A stretch of 27,419 bases of DNA from Prolixibacteraceae bacterium. Lineage in GTDB: Bacteria > Bacteroidota > Bacteroidia > Bacteroidales > Prolixibacteraceae. The notes beneath the pieces were generated by a model. It saw only the letters and a list, made by a program, of their open reading frames with translations, had not been told where the DNA came from and did not search any database. Below, one piece after another: positions 17,547 through 25,272 of this stretch. Positions within the stretch are counted from its first letter, which is position 1. Each line of letters opens with the position of its first letter. Where the stretch lies: the NCBI GenBank assembly GCA_018399395.1, contig JAGYOI010000001.1, forward strand, positions 1 to 27,419, given 5' to 3'. The position numbers and the translations under genes were made by a program.

Positions 17547-19943
17547 ATGCAGTACGGACATTTCGACGACAAAAACAAAGAGTACATCATAACCCGGCCT
17601 GACACCCCGAAGAGCTGGAGTAATTATCTGGGCAACCCGCAATACGGGGCCATAATTACCAACAACGCGGGCGGGTATTCCTTTTATAAATCGGGCGGCA
17701 AAGGGCGCTTTATGCGGATGCGGTTCAACAGTGTGCCCATGGACCAGCCCGGGCGGTACCTGTACTTTTTCGACAAAAATAGCAAAGACTATTGGTCGGC
17801 CTCGTGGCAACCTGCCAATAAGCCGCTTGCCGAATATAAATCGGAATGCCGCCATGGGACTGGCTATACCGTTATTGAATCGGAGTACAGCAATATTGAA
17901 AGCCAGGTAACCTACTACGTGCCCATGGGGCAATCGCACGAGGTATGGAAAGTAAAGCTCACCAACAAGGGCAACCAACAACGTGAATTGAAAGTATTTA
18001 CCTACCTGGAATATGCCGCCAACTGGAACGCCATTGACGACCTGCTGAACCTGCAATTTGTGCAATATACGGCATTGATGAAGGTGCATAATGGCATCAT
18101 CGACCATGGCACCAATGTGTATATTCCGGCAATGCCCGACAACTTTGACGAAAAAGACCAGGGCCGGCATACCTTTCAGGCCATACAGGGCTTGGAGGTG
18201 ACGGGCTACGACACCGACCGCGAAGCCTTTTTGGGGCCCTACCGGACCTATGCCAACCCGCTGGTTGTGGAGCAGGGAAAAAGCACCAACTCGCTGGCCT
18301 ATGGCGACAACCCCTGTGGTTCGTTGTCGGCAGATATGAGCTTGCTACCCGGCGAAAGCAAGGAGTTTTTAGTGTTGGTAGGCATAGGCAGTGCCCAAAA
18401 TAAAGGCCTGGCCATAAAAAAAGCATATAGCACCCCGAACAAGGCCGAACAGGAGCTGCAGGAACTTAAAGATTACTGGCACAACCGGTTAAAGAACTTT
18501 GAGGCCACCACGCCCGATAGCGAACTAAACAGCACCATCAATACCTGGGGCATCTATAATGCCCTTATTACCTTTGCATGGTCGAGGGCCGCCAGCCTGA
18601 TATATTCGGGTGTTGACCGCGACGGGCTGGGCTACCGTGACTCGGTGCAGGATTTACTGGGGGTGATGCACGCCATCCCCCAAGAGGCAAAAGAGCGGCT
18701 GGAGCTGTTGATATCGGGACAAGAATCGACTGGCGGTGCCAAACCCGTGATTTACCCCATCTCGCACAAACCGGGCAGCGAACAACCCACGCCCGAAGAC
18801 CACTACCGCTCCGATGATGCCCTTTGGCTGTTTAATGCCATACCGGCCTATGTAAAAGAAACCGGGGATGTAGATTTCTACAAAAAAACAATTCCCTATT
18901 CCGATAAAGGTGAAGATACTGTGCTGCACCACATGCGCCGCGCTATTGAGTTTAGCTTAAAGCGTAGCGGGAAACATGGGTTGCCCTGTGGGTTAATGGC
19001 CGACTGGAACGACTGCCTTAAGTTCGGCCACGACGGGGAATCGGTATTTGTGGCCATGCAGCTCCGTTTGGCCTTAAAAGAATACAGCATAGCCGCCAAC
19101 CTGTTCAACATGAATGAAGAAGCAAGTTGGGCCGAGGCTCAATTAGATAAAGTTGATAAGAATATTCAGCAACATGCCTGGGATGGTGAATGGTACCGGA
19201 GAGGCTTCCGTGTAGACGGGATGAAGTTTGGCTCAAAAGAATCAACAGAGGGGCAGGTGTACCTGAACCCACAGGTTTGGTCGGTGATAAGTGGTGCAGC
19301 CCCCAAACAGCAAGCCTTAAAAGCTATGGAAAGTGTAAAAACGCAACTGGCCACACCTTACGGTGTAAAGCTTTGCACGCCGGGGTATACCCAATCGGAC
19401 TACAACATAGCCCGGGCGCAACTGTTTAACCCCGGCTTAAAAGAAAACGGGGGTATATTTATGCATACCCAGCCCTGGGCTGTTATTGCCAGTGCCATGC
19501 TGGGCCAGGGCAAGCTGGCGTATGAGTACCTTCGCGCTTTTTTGCCGGCGGCCTACAACACCCAGGCAGCGATAAGGGAAATTGAGCCTTATGTGCTTTG
19601 CCAGAGTACGCACGCCGGCGAGAGCCCCAAAAGCGGGGTATCAAGAGTGCCATGGCTGAGCGGCTCAGCCACTTGGGCCTACTATGCTGTAACGCAGTAT
19701 GTGTTGGGCATACGCCCGGGTTACCACGAGTTGGAGATTGACCCGGTAATACCCCCGGAATGGACATTTGTTGACATTACCCGCAGGTTCAGGGGAATGG
19801 AGTTGAACATCCAGATATTCAACAAAAACGGTACTGAGCAAGGCGTAAAAAGTATAGAGGTGAACGGGCATGTTATGGAGTCGGGAAAGATACCTTACCA
19901 CATGCTTGAAGATGGATGCAAAATAAAGGTAACAATGAACTAG
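17547..19943 (+). CDS. GH94 disaccharide phosphorylase (cellobiose/chitobiose phosphorylase family)
   Basis: Cytoplasmic inverting phosphorylase that splits a beta-linked disaccharide with phosphate to give an alpha-sugar 1-phosphate plus a free sugar. The 798 residues have no signal peptide. The start MQYGHFDDKNKEYIITRPDTP matches the N-terminus of cellobiose and chitobiose phosphorylases. Motifs are AGGYSFY (41-47), GYRDSVQD (362-369), ADWNDC with the general acid Asp486, STEGQVYLNPQ, KENGGIFMHTQPW (phosphate-site His640), and the closing GIRPGYHELEIDPVIP. The absence of long C-terminal or N-terminal extensions excludes cyclic beta-glucan synthases. Substrate may be cellobiose-, chitobiose- or another beta-gluco-configured disaccharide; this cannot be fixed by eye. 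It is first in a 10-kb plus-strand gene run and is much richer in G+C than the permease after it. Confidence 0.93.
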   Translation: MQYGHFDDKNKEYIITRPDTPKSWSNYLGNPQYGAIITNNAGGYSFYKSGGKGRFMRMRFNSVPMDQPGRYLYFFDKNSKDYWSASWQPANKPLAEYKSECRHGTGYTVIESEYSNIESQVTYYVPMGQSHEVWKVKLTNKGNQQRELKVFTYLEYAANWNAIDDLLNLQFVQYTALMKVHNGIIDHGTNVYIPAMPDNFDEKDQGRHTFQAIQGLEVTGYDTDREAFLGPYRTYANPLVVEQGKSTNSLAYGDNPCGSLSADMSLLPGESKEFLVLVGIGSAQNKGLAIKKAYSTPNKAEQELQELKDYWHNRLKNFEATTPDSELNSTINTWGIYNALITFAWSRAASLIYSGVDRDGLGYRDSVQDLLGVMHAIPQEAKERLELLISGQESTGGAKPVIYPISHKPGSEQPTPEDHYRSDDALWLFNAIPAYVKETGDVDFYKKTIPYSDKGEDTVLHHMRRAIEFSLKRSGKHGLPCGLMADWNDCLKFGHDGESVFVAMQLRLALKEYSIAANLFNMNEEASWAEAQLDKVDKNIQQHAWDGEWYRRGFRVDGMKFGSKESTEGQVYLNPQVWSVISGAAPKQQALKAMESVKTQLATPYGVKLCTPGYTQSDYNIARAQLFNPGLKENGGIFMHTQPWAVIASAMLGQGKLAYEYLRAFLPAAYNTQAAIREIEPYVLCQSTHAGESPKSGVSRVPWLSGSATWAYYAVTQYVLGIRPGYHELEIDPVIPPEWTFVDITRRFRGMELNIQIFNKNGTEQGVKSIEVNGHVMESGKIPYHMLEDGCKIKVTMN

Positions 19944-19970
19944 TAACCTTAAATAATAAAACAGAATAAA

Positions 19971-21128
19971 ATGTCAAACAAAAATAATTTAAAGTGGGTA
20001 TTGCCCGTATTGTTTTCCTTTTTTGTAATGAGTTTTGTCGATTTGGTTGGAATAGGTGTTGATCGCGTAACCTATGACTTTAAACTTAGCTCAACCATGG
20101 CCCAGCTTATTCCAATGGTCGCATTTTTATGGTTCTTTGTCTTGTCGGTGCCGGTTAGCGTGCTCCAGGCACGTATAGGTAAGCGTAAAATGCTTAACAT
20201 AGGCATGTTAATAACTGCCTTAGGCTTGTTGTTCCCGTTTTTTGTTTACTCTTTTGCTACTATTTTGGTTGGTTTTGCCTTGTTGGGCATTGGCAATACC
20301 ATCGTACAGGTATCGGCCAATCCTTTGCTTGTTATGGTAGTTCCCGAAAACCGTTCATCGAGTTACCTGAGTTTTTCACAGTTTATTAAGGCTGTTGGTT
20401 CTATGATTGGTGCCCCCCTTGCAGCAGTTTTTGCTTTGAAACTTGGCGATTGGAAACTTATGTTCCTGGTGTTTGGTATTGTGTCGTTACTGGCGGTGCT
20501 TTGGTTGGGGCTTACCCCAATTACCGAGCATAAAAAGTCCACTGATACCGTGACCCTCAAATCGGCGTTCTCTTTGCTTTCGAACAATTACATATTATTA
20601 ATGGTGCTCTCCATCTTTTTAGTGGTGGGTGTTGATGTGGGTTTTAACTCTTTTTCAGGACAGTTTTTCATTAAAAAGTTGGGTTTAGAACAAGCAGTGG
20701 CCGAATCGGGCAGGAGCGTTTATTTCTTTGGCAGGATGATTGGTACTTTTGCGGGAGCTTTATTGTTGACCAAAATCAACTCGCGTAGTTTCCTGATTTG
20801 GACCAGCCTTTTGTCAATTTTGAGTGTTATTGTATTTGTATTGCTTAATTCCGAGATAACCGTATTGGTATTTACCTTTATTATTGGTCTTACAGTAGCT
20901 AATGTATTCCCACTGGTATTTTCAATCACTGTTCAGCAATACCCCGAGAATTCAAACGAGATATCCGGATTAATGATGATGGCTGTATCAGGTGGCGCTG
21001 TCATTCCATTTATCATGGGTATGGTAAACGACCAGGTAAATGCGGTAGCTGCCATATTGGTGTTGGCCATTTGTATGTTTGTTGTTTTAATGTCGGCTCT
21101 AAAAAAACCAAAAACAAAAACTGCATAA
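19971..21128 (+). CDS. FHS-family MFS sugar permease (FucP/GluP-like)
   Basis: Inner-membrane sugar:H+ symporter of 385 residues with about 12 hydrophobic segments. The family-typical GIGNTIVQVSANPLL lies in the fourth helix region, the RIGKR loop sits after the second helix, and FGRMIGTFAGALLL occurs in the second half, as in fucose/glucose/GlcNAc permeases of Bacteroidota. It starts 27 bp after GH94 and ends one base before the ROK kinase start, so it is cotranscribed and probably feeds that kinase. A free monosaccharide or small disaccharide is the likely cargo. The specificity cannot be read from the sequence. It is slightly shorter than FucP (~438). Confidence 0.9.
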   Translation: MSNKNNLKWVLPVLFSFFVMSFVDLVGIGVDRVTYDFKLSSTMAQLIPMVAFLWFFVLSVPVSVLQARIGKRKMLNIGMLITALGLLFPFFVYSFATILVGFALLGIGNTIVQVSANPLLVMVVPENRSSSYLSFSQFIKAVGSMIGAPLAAVFALKLGDWKLMFLVFGIVSLLAVLWLGLTPITEHKKSTDTVTLKSAFSLLSNNYILLMVLSIFLVVGVDVGFNSFSGQFFIKKLGLEQAVAESGRSVYFFGRMIGTFAGALLLTKINSRSFLIWTSLLSILSVIVFVLLNSEITVLVFTFIIGLTVANVFPLVFSITVQQYPENSNEISGLMMMAVSGGAVIPFIMGMVNDQVNAVAAILVLAICMFVVLMSALKKPKTKTA

Positions 21129-21129
21129 T

Positions 21130-22224
21130 ATGAGTATAAACAGCGATATTGTATTAACCTTAGATGCCGGCGGAACAAACTTTGTTTTTTCTGCCATGCA
21201 AAATGGCGAAAGCATAATCGAGCCTTTGTCTGTTCCGGCGCATTCTAACCACTTAGAGAAATGCATTGAAGCCATTAATGAGGGCTTTCAAAAATTAATC
21301 AGTCTGTTAAACGAAAAGCCTTTGGCCATTAGCTTTGCTTTTCCCGGCCCTGCCGATTACGAAACTGGGATTATTGGAGATTTGACCAACCTTCCGGCAT
21401 TCCGTGGTGGCGTGCCCCTTGGGGCAATTCTCGAAGAACATTTTAAATTGCCGGTATTTATTAATAATGATGGCGACTTGTATGCTTACGGAGAGGCCAT
21501 TGCCGGATTTTTACCACAATTGAACAGCGAACTTGAAAATAAAGAAGTGCATAAAAGGTATAACAACCTTATTGGAATAACCCTGGGCACTGGCGCTGGT
21601 TGCGGATTGGTAACCAACGGGGTATTACACCGTGGCGACAATTCGGCACCCGCAGAAATATGGCTCACTGGCAACCGCTATACGCCCGACGAATACGCCG
21701 AAAAAGGGATAGGTACCAAAGCCTTAATTGAAATGTACCTATCGCTTTCAAAATCGAACAATAAAAACATTATGCCTTATGACATTTATAAAATTGCTAA
21801 GGGGAAGGAACCTGGAGATATGGAAGCAGCAAAAAATACCTTTGAGCTGTTTGGCAGAAACCTGGGTGAGGTGTTGGCGAATTTAATAACCATTTATGAT
21901 GGGGTAGTAGTTATAGGTGGCGGTATTACAGGTGCACGCGAGTTTTATATGCCCGCCTTAATGAATGAACTTAATGGTGTTTGGCCCCTGAAAAATGGTG
22001 AAAAACAGGACCGGTTAGTGCATAATGTGTACGATTTTGACAATGAGAACCAGCGGGCCAGGTTCTTTAACTCCCCGGTTAAAATGCTCGATGTGCCGGG
22101 CTCCAACAGAGAAATTGCTTACGCACAGGAAAAAGTAACGGTTGTGGCCCATAGTACCATAGGTGCCAGCGAAGCCATTAGCAAAGGGGCCTACTATTTT
22201 GCTATGCAGCAATTGAAAAAATAA
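21130..22224 (+). CDS. ROK-family sugar kinase lacking the zinc motif
   Basis: A 364-residue cytoplasmic ROK kinase that would phosphorylate the sugar imported by the permease encoded one base upstream. ATP-binding DAGGTN is at 12-17, FPGPAD at 71-76, INNDGDLYAYGE at 111-122 with the presumed catalytic base Asp114, and the phosphate-2 loop LGTGAGCGLVTNG at 152-164. The normal ROK zinc site, a His plus CxCGxxGCxE shortly after the second loop, is absent; the region reads SAPAEIWLTGNRYTPDEYAEKGIG. The protein is also longer than the usual ~300 residues. No HTH is present, so this is not a ROK repressor. The substrate is unknown; Bacteroidota members of this zinc-less type occur in other sugar clusters, as I recall. 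Confidence 0.88.
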   Translation: MSINSDIVLTLDAGGTNFVFSAMQNGESIIEPLSVPAHSNHLEKCIEAINEGFQKLISLLNEKPLAISFAFPGPADYETGIIGDLTNLPAFRGGVPLGAILEEHFKLPVFINNDGDLYAYGEAIAGFLPQLNSELENKEVHKRYNNLIGITLGTGAGCGLVTNGVLHRGDNSAPAEIWLTGNRYTPDEYAEKGIGTKALIEMYLSLSKSNNKNIMPYDIYKIAKGKEPGDMEAAKNTFELFGRNLGEVLANLITIYDGVVVIGGGITGAREFYMPALMNELNGVWPLKNGEKQDRLVHNVYDFDNENQRARFFNSPVKMLDVPGSNREIAYAQEKVTVVAHSTIGASEAISKGAYYFAMQQLKK

Positions 22225-22252
22225 GATAACAACGAATTAAAATTTAATAATT

Positions 22253-23269
22253 ATGATAAACAAGAAGCTTTTAGTAACAGAACCTTTTAAGGTAGTTGTA
22301 ACAGAAGACGAATTTGACGACAGCAATTTGTCGGTTAACGATATAGTGATAAAATCGGTGTATACCCACCTTAGTGCTGGAACCGAGCTGGCATGCCTGG
22401 CAGGCATTGAAGGATGGTTTCAAATTCCGGATACCCCGGGGTACACCGCTATTGCCGAGGTGGTAAAAACCGGCGAAAATATTACACATGTAAAACCGGG
22501 CGACCTGGTTTATACCTACGGCCCGCATGCGCAATTTTATAAACTGGAATATGGCGAGCGTTGGCATGGCATATGTGTGAAAGTGCCACAGGGGGTAAAC
22601 CCTGAACATGCCGCATTTACCCACATGGCAGGCATTGCCATGACATCGTTAAGAAACTCAACCATAGAATTGGGCGATGTTGTTTTGGTTACCGGTTTAG
22701 GTGCTATTGGTAACCTTGCAGCGCAACTGGCTCAACTGCAGGGCGCCGATGTAATTGCCACCGATATTGACGAGAACAGGATTGAAAGGGCCAAACAGGC
22801 GGGAATAGCCCATGTTTTGAATCCCACAAAAGTGGATGTGGAAAAAGAAATAAGGGCCATCACCGGCGGCGGGCTGGTTAATACATACATTGATGCCACT
22901 GGGGCAACCCCGGTAATTAATCAATCGCTCGATTTAATTGCCGAAAACGGCGAAGTTATTTTGTTGGGTTCGCCAAGGGCGCCTTATGAATCGAACCTGA
23001 CTGAAACATTGCAGCATTTTCATTTGCCTCCGAATCTAACTTTAAAAGGAGCACTGGAGTTTACGCTTCCAACACACAATAACGATTTTAATAAGCACTC
23101 TATTGAGCGAAACGCATCAATATTAATGAAACTTATAAAGGAAGGTAAACTAAAAATTGACCCCATTTATTCGCACAAAATGAAGCCGGAAGATGCGCAA
23201 AAGGCTTATGACGGGCTTAAAAATAAGCCGCAGGAATATATAGGAGTTGTATTTGATTGGAATAACTAA
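22253..23269 (+). CDS. MDR-superfamily dehydrogenase lacking catalytic zinc ligands
   Basis: A 338-residue medium-chain dehydrogenase/reductase. The Rossmann motif GLGAIG (148-153) and Asp171 after the second strand point to NAD(H) rather than NADP(H). The catalytic zinc Cys region reads LSAGTEL (40-46), the usual GHE is PGYTAIAEV (63-71), and no four-Cys structural-zinc lobe exists, so it should be zinc-free. The SAGTE version resembles the N-terminal half of bi-domain oxidoreductases, in which an MDR is fused to a Gfo/Idh domain. Here the Gfo/Idh gene is separate, 12 bp downstream. The two may act as an oxidation-reduction pair on the same sugar (inference). It begins 28 bp after the ROK gene. 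Confidence 0.87.
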   Translation: MINKKLLVTEPFKVVVTEDEFDDSNLSVNDIVIKSVYTHLSAGTELACLAGIEGWFQIPDTPGYTAIAEVVKTGENITHVKPGDLVYTYGPHAQFYKLEYGERWHGICVKVPQGVNPEHAAFTHMAGIAMTSLRNSTIELGDVVLVTGLGAIGNLAAQLAQLQGADVIATDIDENRIERAKQAGIAHVLNPTKVDVEKEIRAITGGGLVNTYIDATGATPVINQSLDLIAENGEVILLGSPRAPYESNLTETLQHFHLPPNLTLKGALEFTLPTHNNDFNKHSIERNASILMKLIKEGKLKIDPIYSHKMKPEDAQKAYDGLKNKPQEYIGVVFDWNN

Positions 23270-23281
23270 AAAACATAAATA

Positions 23282-24361
23282 ATGATGGATAAAAAATATA
23301 AAATTGGATTAATAGGGGCAGGCATGATTGCCGAAAAGCACATTAATGGGCTTTTGGAAACGGAAAGAGCTGAAATAGCTTATGTGGCAGATATTAAACC
23401 AGAAACACTGAAAGGTATAAAAGGAAAATACCCTGCCATAAAGAAAACGGTTGAGAATTATATCGAAATATTGACCGACGATTCAGTGGATGCAGTAATA
23501 ATATGTACACCACCACCTTTGCATAAGAAGGTGTTTTTGGATGCCATTGAGCACGGAAAACATATTTTGGTAGAAAAGCCGCTGGCCATGAACCTTGAGG
23601 ATGTAGAAGAAATGATAAAAGCTAAAAACGAGCATCCGGAACTTGTTATTAGCGAATGTTCAGGGAGGCATTCAAGACTTCAGCCTAAATACAGAAAAGT
23701 TAAAGAAATTATTGACAGCGGAACCCTGGGAGAGGTTTATTACGTGCATCACAACTGTGTATGGAGGCAAAACCGCGCAGGTATTGAATATCATCCCACC
23801 GCAAAGTGGTTTTTGAACAAGGCCATTGCCGGAGGCGGTCCCCTTTTTGATTGGGGTGTTTACGACATGGCTTTTCACCTTGGGGTGCTTGGCGATAAGC
23901 ATGAGCTGGAGCATGTAAACAATGTTATTTTGAAAAACGGTTTGGATGCAGTGGACCCCGGAACAGATATTTTTGACGTAGAGGAGCACTTTATTGCCCA
24001 AATGACTTTTAGCAATGGACTAAACTATTATTGGGAACGGGCCAATAATGCCAACATGGAGGCCGATAATGAAACACGCATTTACGGAACCCGTGGAGGA
24101 ATAAAATTGGCGTTTAACACCTGGGACGATGCCACCTTAACTTATTTTGATGTTGACAATCAGGCCCGGGGCAAGGCGCAGAAAAAAGAAGAAGTTGTTG
24201 ACATGAGCGCCCATGCAGGCGATGATCAGGAGCTGTCGAAGCACTTTATTGCCATGCTTGATGGAAAAGAAAAGCCCGTTATAACGTTGGAACTGGCCAG
24301 GAAGCACCTGGATATTATTTTTAAGTGTTATGCCGCAGCCAAATCAACCACCCTTACCTGA
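23282..24361 (+). CDS. Gfo/Idh/MocA-family NAD(P)-dependent oxidoreductase
   Basis: A 359-residue sugar oxidoreductase. The N-terminal Rossmann fold has GLIGAGMIAEKH (9-20) and Asp37 in VADIKP, again favouring NAD. ICTPPPLH (74-81) and the hallmark catalytic Lys motif VEKPLAMN (97-104) follow. The C-terminal alpha/beta domain has GGGPLFDWGVYDMAFHLG (184-201), in which the family's D-x-G-x-H-x-x-D pattern is altered (Tyr194 in place of His) while a His appears at 199. An ATGATG start leaves residue 1 or 2 as the true start. It lies 12 bp after the MDR gene and 94 bp before the aldolase. Typical reactions are dehydrogenation or epimerisation of inositols, keto-sugars or sugar phosphates. The exact substrate is open. 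Confidence 0.9.
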   Translation: MMDKKYKIGLIGAGMIAEKHINGLLETERAEIAYVADIKPETLKGIKGKYPAIKKTVENYIEILTDDSVDAVIICTPPPLHKKVFLDAIEHGKHILVEKPLAMNLEDVEEMIKAKNEHPELVISECSGRHSRLQPKYRKVKEIIDSGTLGEVYYVHHNCVWRQNRAGIEYHPTAKWFLNKAIAGGGPLFDWGVYDMAFHLGVLGDKHELEHVNNVILKNGLDAVDPGTDIFDVEEHFIAQMTFSNGLNYYWERANNANMEADNETRIYGTRGGIKLAFNTWDDATLTYFDVDNQARGKAQKKEEVVDMSAHAGDDQELSKHFIAMLDGKEKPVITLELARKHLDIIFKCYAAAKSTTLT

Positions 24362-24455
24362 TTATAAAACAAGACCCTGAAGCGATTTACCACATTATTT
24401 GAATCGTTTATGTTAGGTACAGAAGAATAGCATATATTAAAAAGTATAAAATAAA

Positions 24456-25187
24456 ATGGTAAGTAAGTTAGAAATTGCAAAAATGATTGATCATTCCTTG
24501 TTGCACCCAACAATGGATGACAAAACCCTTAAAGAGGGATGTGAACTGGCTAAAAAATATAACGTAGCCTCGGTTTGCATAAAACCTTATGCCGTTAAAA
24601 TGGCTGCTGAATTGCTTAAAGGCACCGAGGTTTTGGTATGTACAGTGGTTGGCTTCCCCCATGGCGGAAGCCCAAAAAACATTAAACTGGCCGAAACCAA
24701 ACAAGCCATTGAAGATGGCGCTGTGGAAATTGACATGGTAGTGAACATTGGCAAAGTACTCAGCGAAGATTGGGATTACGTTAAGGATGAAGTTAAAGCC
24801 CTGAACGATGAATGTGTGCAAAACAATGCCATATTAAAAGTAATTTTCGAGAACGACTTTTTGCCCGACGATAAATACAAAATAAAGCTTTGCGAGATTT
24901 GCAATGAGGTAGGGGTGGCATTTGTTAAAACATCTACCGGGTATGGGCATACTAAGCAACCCGACGGTTCATACAATTACAAAGGCGCCACCGAACATGA
25001 TCTAAAGCTGATGCGCAAGCACAGCAACCCCGAAATTGAAGTGAAAGCAGCCGGTGGAGTCAGGACCCTGGAAGATACCCTTAAAGTAAGGGAGTGGGGC
25101 GTGACCCGCATTGGCGCCACGGCAACAGCCGCAATTATTGAGGCCATGGATGGAAAGACGGGCATTGAAACGCCTGATGGTTATTAG
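24456..25187 (+). CDS. DeoC-family aldolase (deoxyribose-phosphate aldolase-like), atypical
   Basis: A class I (Schiff-base) aldolase of 243 residues. The catalytic triad of E. coli DeoC is conserved: Asp93 (EIDMVVNIG), the imine-forming Lys158 (FVKTSTG) and Lys197 (EVKAAGGVRT). CTVVGFPHG (62-70) also fits. Two departures stand out. A loop of roughly ten extra residues lies between TSTG and GAT (about 163-177, HTKQPDGSYNYK). The GASS phosphate-binding turn near the C-terminus reads RIGATATAAI. The substrate may therefore differ from deoxyribose 5-phosphate. Retro-aldol cleavage of a deoxy- or keto-sugar (phosphate) made by the ROK, MDR and Gfo/Idh proteins encoded just upstream is the contextual guess. 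The name deoC is avoided because no nucleoside pathway genes are linked other than an NH-fold lipoprotein. Confidence 0.88.
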   Translation: MVSKLEIAKMIDHSLLHPTMDDKTLKEGCELAKKYNVASVCIKPYAVKMAAELLKGTEVLVCTVVGFPHGGSPKNIKLAETKQAIEDGAVEIDMVVNIGKVLSEDWDYVKDEVKALNDECVQNNAILKVIFENDFLPDDKYKIKLCEICNEVGVAFVKTSTGYGHTKQPDGSYNYKGATEHDLKLMRKHSNPEIEVKAAGGVRTLEDTLKVREWGVTRIGATATAAIIEAMDGKTGIETPDGY

Positions 25188-25254
25188 GATATTTGGTTTT
25201 ATTGATAAGCCCGGGGGAACACCGGAAGAAATGCATGAAAAGATGAACTTTTAA
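25177..25254 (+). CDS. Possible 25-residue small ORF overlapping the aldolase stop
   Basis: A frame shifted relative to the aldolase opens at ATG 25177, inside the last codons of that gene, and ends at TAA 25252-25254. It reads MVIRIFGFIDKPGGTPEEMHEKMNF*. The amphipathic, charged second half looks more like coding sequence than the rest of the 85-bp gap. It could be a relic of an alternative aldolase C-terminus, a coupled small peptide or chance. I do not recognise it. Confidence 0.2.
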   Translation: MVIRIFGFIDKPGGTPEEMHEKMNF

Positions 25255-25272
25255 ACCGTAAAACAAGGAAAA

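Noticed and set aside
17490..18170. 226-codon open frame on the minus strand inside GH94
   Set aside because: It is antisense to the conserved GH94 N-terminal half, has no recognisable domain, and is explained by the high GC and codon bias of GH94.
19141..19200. Local G+C drop inside GH94 as a recombination boundary
   Set aside because: Only this one 60-base stretch is low (23 of 60); G+C returns to above 50% in the following lines, so there is no sustained mosaic.
22253..24361. 3-keto-glycoside or C-glycoside degradation cluster
   Set aside because: A Gfo/Idh enzyme is present, but the accompanying DUF1080 and xylose-isomerase-like (AP endonuclease 2) proteins expected for that system are absent.
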